Origin: Thermoplasmatales archaeon
GTDB taxonomy: Archaea > Thermoplasmatota > E2 > DHVEG-1
Assembly: GCA_030672305.1 (NCBI GenBank)
Contig: DAOVGR010000039.1
Location: 66,651 to 130,650 of the forward strand
Length of the DNA stretch: 64,000 nt
Reading direction: 5' to 3'
The translations under genes and the position numbers were made by a program. This document shows positions 62,064 to 64,000 of this stretch, piece by piece (position 1 is the stretch's first letter; every line of letters begins with the position of its first letter). The notes under the pieces were generated by a model that saw only the letters and a list, made by a program, of their open reading frames with translations, made no database searches and was not told the origin of the DNA.

Positions 62064-64000
62064 ATGCTAAAACTTGTTATTAGTAAATATAAGAAGTTTT
62101 ACATGATTTTTGTGATTCTTTTACTGTTTCTTAGTTTTTATAATTTTCCAACTATCGCTAATGAAAGGGGACGACCAGATCTAATAATATATGATGTAGA
62201 TCTTCCGGGTAATCCACCTGGTTATATATCAGAGGGAGATGAAGTTGAATTTATTGTAAAAATTAAAAATATTAAAGACCCAGACACTGGTGAATATGGA
62301 AATATCTCTACAGGAATAGAAATTGTTGTTGCACTTTTTATTGATAATTCTCTTGTTATTACTAATTCAACAAATGAAGGTCTAAATGTTGATGAAATAA
62401 AGTTTGTAAATTTAAGCTGGATAGCTGATTTGGATTCTAATACTAAACGTAAAATAACAATAGAAGTTGATTATCCTCCTCCCGGTAATGTTAAAGAAAT
62501 CTATGAAGATAACAATTTTTGGGATGGTTTTATTTATGTATCTGAAAAAATCCCTGGATTAGAAATTATAAATATTGATATTCCCCAGAATATCATAGTT
62601 AATGAAACAGTGACAATTAAATCAACTATTAAAAATAGTGGAGGAGCCACTAACGATACCATTTATGCCAAACTAAATTCTAGTGTAGACGGTGAGGTTC
62701 AAACACTAACTAGATCTAGAAGTTTATCTCGAAATAAAACCCATAACTTTTCATTTAATTGGAAACCATCACAATTTGGAACTCAAACTATAACAATTGA
62801 TATAATATATAAAGATAAAATCCATGATTTCGTAGAGATTTCTGTAAATGTTGAAGTAAAATATTTACAATGGTGGAATAAAAACTGGCATTACAGACAT
62901 TTTGTTTCTGTAGAGGGAAGTGGAAATGTTGAAGTATCAATAAATTTTACAAAATTATTAAACAATTTAGGTGTTTTTTCTCAATCATTTGAAAATGAAA
63001 CATTAAGAATTGTTGAATATTCTCCTGATGGGAATTTTATTAGTGAAGTTTTAAAATATATTTTTAAAGAAAGTGGAAGTTTTGATAGTGTAACTAGTGC
63101 ATCTGGAAAATTACTTTGGCAAATAACTGGATCTTCTTTTGAAAAATTCTACTGTATCTATTTTGATGTATCTGCCAATCTTGGTCTAAGAACCATTTTG
63201 GGAGAAACTGATATGAGTGTGTCGGGGAATGCAAGTGTAGGTGAATTTGGTTTTGTAGATGGCTGGGGTATAGAATCAGTAAGTCCAATTGATGGCAGTT
63301 TTACCCCTATTGGCGAATTAATAAATATTTCTGTTACAACTAATGCTAGAGCAGAAAATGTAACAGCATATATTTTCTTGAAGAATAATCTAAGTGTAAA
63401 TTTTTACATCTATCTTTTCAATGTTCAAGATAATACAATCTGGAAATCTGATGATTTTTCCTTTGATAAGGATGGAGATTGGACAATTATAATTTCTACA
63501 AGGGATTGGGCAGATTACGATGCACCAGAAGTAAAACAAGCTTTTTTTGTTGGAAAACCAGATGTTGAAATCAAAAATATATCCTTTTCCACTATTTGGA
63601 CTAAAATATCTCCAAAGATTTACATAAACGATACAGTCAATATTACTGCTGGCTTGGCTAGTTATGATGCTAATGTTGAGGACGTTAATGTATCTTTAAA
63701 AATATCTGATTTTAAAACAAAAAAGACAATATATGAACAATACACCGAAACGACGATTTATATGGGTATAGCAAACTACGTTTCCTTTAGTTGGAATGCA
63801 AAAATATCTGGCAAGTTCAATGTCACAATAACACTTGATTCGGAAGATCTAATTGATGAAAAAAACGAGAAAAATAACAAATTGACAGAACCAATAACTG
63901 TTAATCAGATACCTGATTTAGCAATTGTAGATATAAAGTTACCATCTATTGAAATTAGCGAATTTGATAAAGTAAAAATTGACATTGTAGTAAAAAACAT
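62064..64000 (+). CDS. Large secreted CARDB-domain protein, 3' end beyond window
   Basis: At least 645 codons are open from ATG 62064 to the right edge. A signal peptide (FYMIFVILLLFLSFYNFPTIA) is followed by several CARDB-like Ig repeats (PDLIIYDVDLPGNPPGYISEGD, and another beginning IPDLAIVDIKLPSIEISEFD at the end) and a DUF2341-like part opening WWNKNWHYRHFVSVEG at about residue 272. A TATA box (ATATAAATT, about 62013) and GGTAGG precede the gene. It is probably a surface or adhesive protein. Confidence 0.88.
   Translation, partial: MLKLVISKYKKFYMIFVILLLFLSFYNFPTIANERGRPDLIIYDVDLPGNPPGYISEGDEVEFIVKIKNIKDPDTGEYGNISTGIEIVVALFIDNSLVITNSTNEGLNVDEIKFVNLSWIADLDSNTKRKITIEVDYPPPGNVKEIYEDNNFWDGFIYVSEKIPGLEIINIDIPQNIIVNETVTIKSTIKNSGGATNDTIYAKLNSSVDGEVQTLTRSRSLSRNKTHNFSFNWKPSQFGTQTITIDIIYKDKIHDFVEISVNVEVKYLQWWNKNWHYRHFVSVEGSGNVEVSINFTKLLNNLGVFSQSFENETLRIVEYSPDGNFISEVLKYIFKESGSFDSVTSASGKLLWQITGSSFEKFYCIYFDVSANLGLRTILGETDMSVSGNASVGEFGFVDGWGIESVSPIDGSFTPIGELINISVTTNARAENVTAYIFLKNNLSVNFYIYLFNVQDNTIWKSDDFSFDKDGDWTIIISTRDWADYDAPEVKQAFFVGKPDVEIKNISFSTIWTKISPKIYINDTVNITAGLASYDANVEDVNVSLKISDFKTKKTIYEQYTETTIYMGIANYVSFSWNAKISGKFNVTITLDSEDLIDEKNEKNNKLTEPITVNQIPDLAIVDIKLPSIEISEFDKVKIDIVVKN

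Overview
The window is AT-rich archaeal DNA. The markers are a full archaeal S10/spc ribosomal-protein operon (with L32e, L19e, S4e, Rpp29, eIF1/SUI1), class I lysyl-tRNA synthetase, RpoK, aMBF1, Sec61-beta, deoxyhypusine synthase, type II methionine aminopeptidase and TATA-box promoters. Many secreted proteins with PKD, CARDB or calcium-binding repeats, KaiC-like ATPases and SD-led genes would fit a Thermoplasmatota-like euryarchaeon. That placement is inference only.

Layout. 1-9172 is an accessory region: a lipocalin-like protein (cut by the left edge), two B12-binding radical SAM enzymes, a sulfotransferase whose start codon reads ATA, and two PaaK/CapK-type adenylate-forming enzymes. It also holds a structured relic of an IS200/IS605 right end at about 2617-2748 and a decayed IS200-type element at about 6700-7420. 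9328-22046 is mostly housekeeping: tRNA-Ala(CGC), pgk, bacterial-type gap, a Cdkal1/MtaB-like methylthiotransferase, lysS, a GfcR-like PRTase regulator, Sec61-beta, alaS, a DUF1614 membrane protein, a coiled-coil protein, aMBF1, sua5 and map.

22043-28763 is the most interesting part. Three short tandem genes (26431-26610, 26791-26964, 27132-27320, minus strand) encode 57-62 aa peptides with a related N-terminal half and a near-identical C-terminus, YG[TS][IV]SIKD[FL]. The second of them is only 57 aa and is easily missed. They lie just upstream of, and on the same strand as, two tandem radical SAM/SPASM enzymes and a methyltransferase-TPR fusion, and downstream of a third CapK-type enzyme. 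This has the architecture of a ribosomally made, radical-SAM-modified peptide (RiPP) system with multiple precursors, each with its own TATA box. I do not recognise it as a described class. A creatininase-family protein, related to the mycofactocin protease MftE, lies convergent to the operon.

28768-34623 carries deoxyhypusine synthase, a MEMO protein, a cation/proton antiporter, hpt and mfnA. 34882-38801 is a three-gene set of membrane-anchored surface proteins, followed by a site-2 protease and a TraB protein. 40847-54198 is S2-RpoK and the long ribosomal operon, in which L32e carries an in-frame TAA in its helix-hairpin-helix N-terminal extension. 54456-64000 holds secreted PKD and CARDB proteins, two KaiC-like ATPases, a pilin-like protein, LeuC/LeuD-type isomerase subunits and a gamma-carbonic anhydrase family protein. 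No CRISPR array or rRNA was seen.
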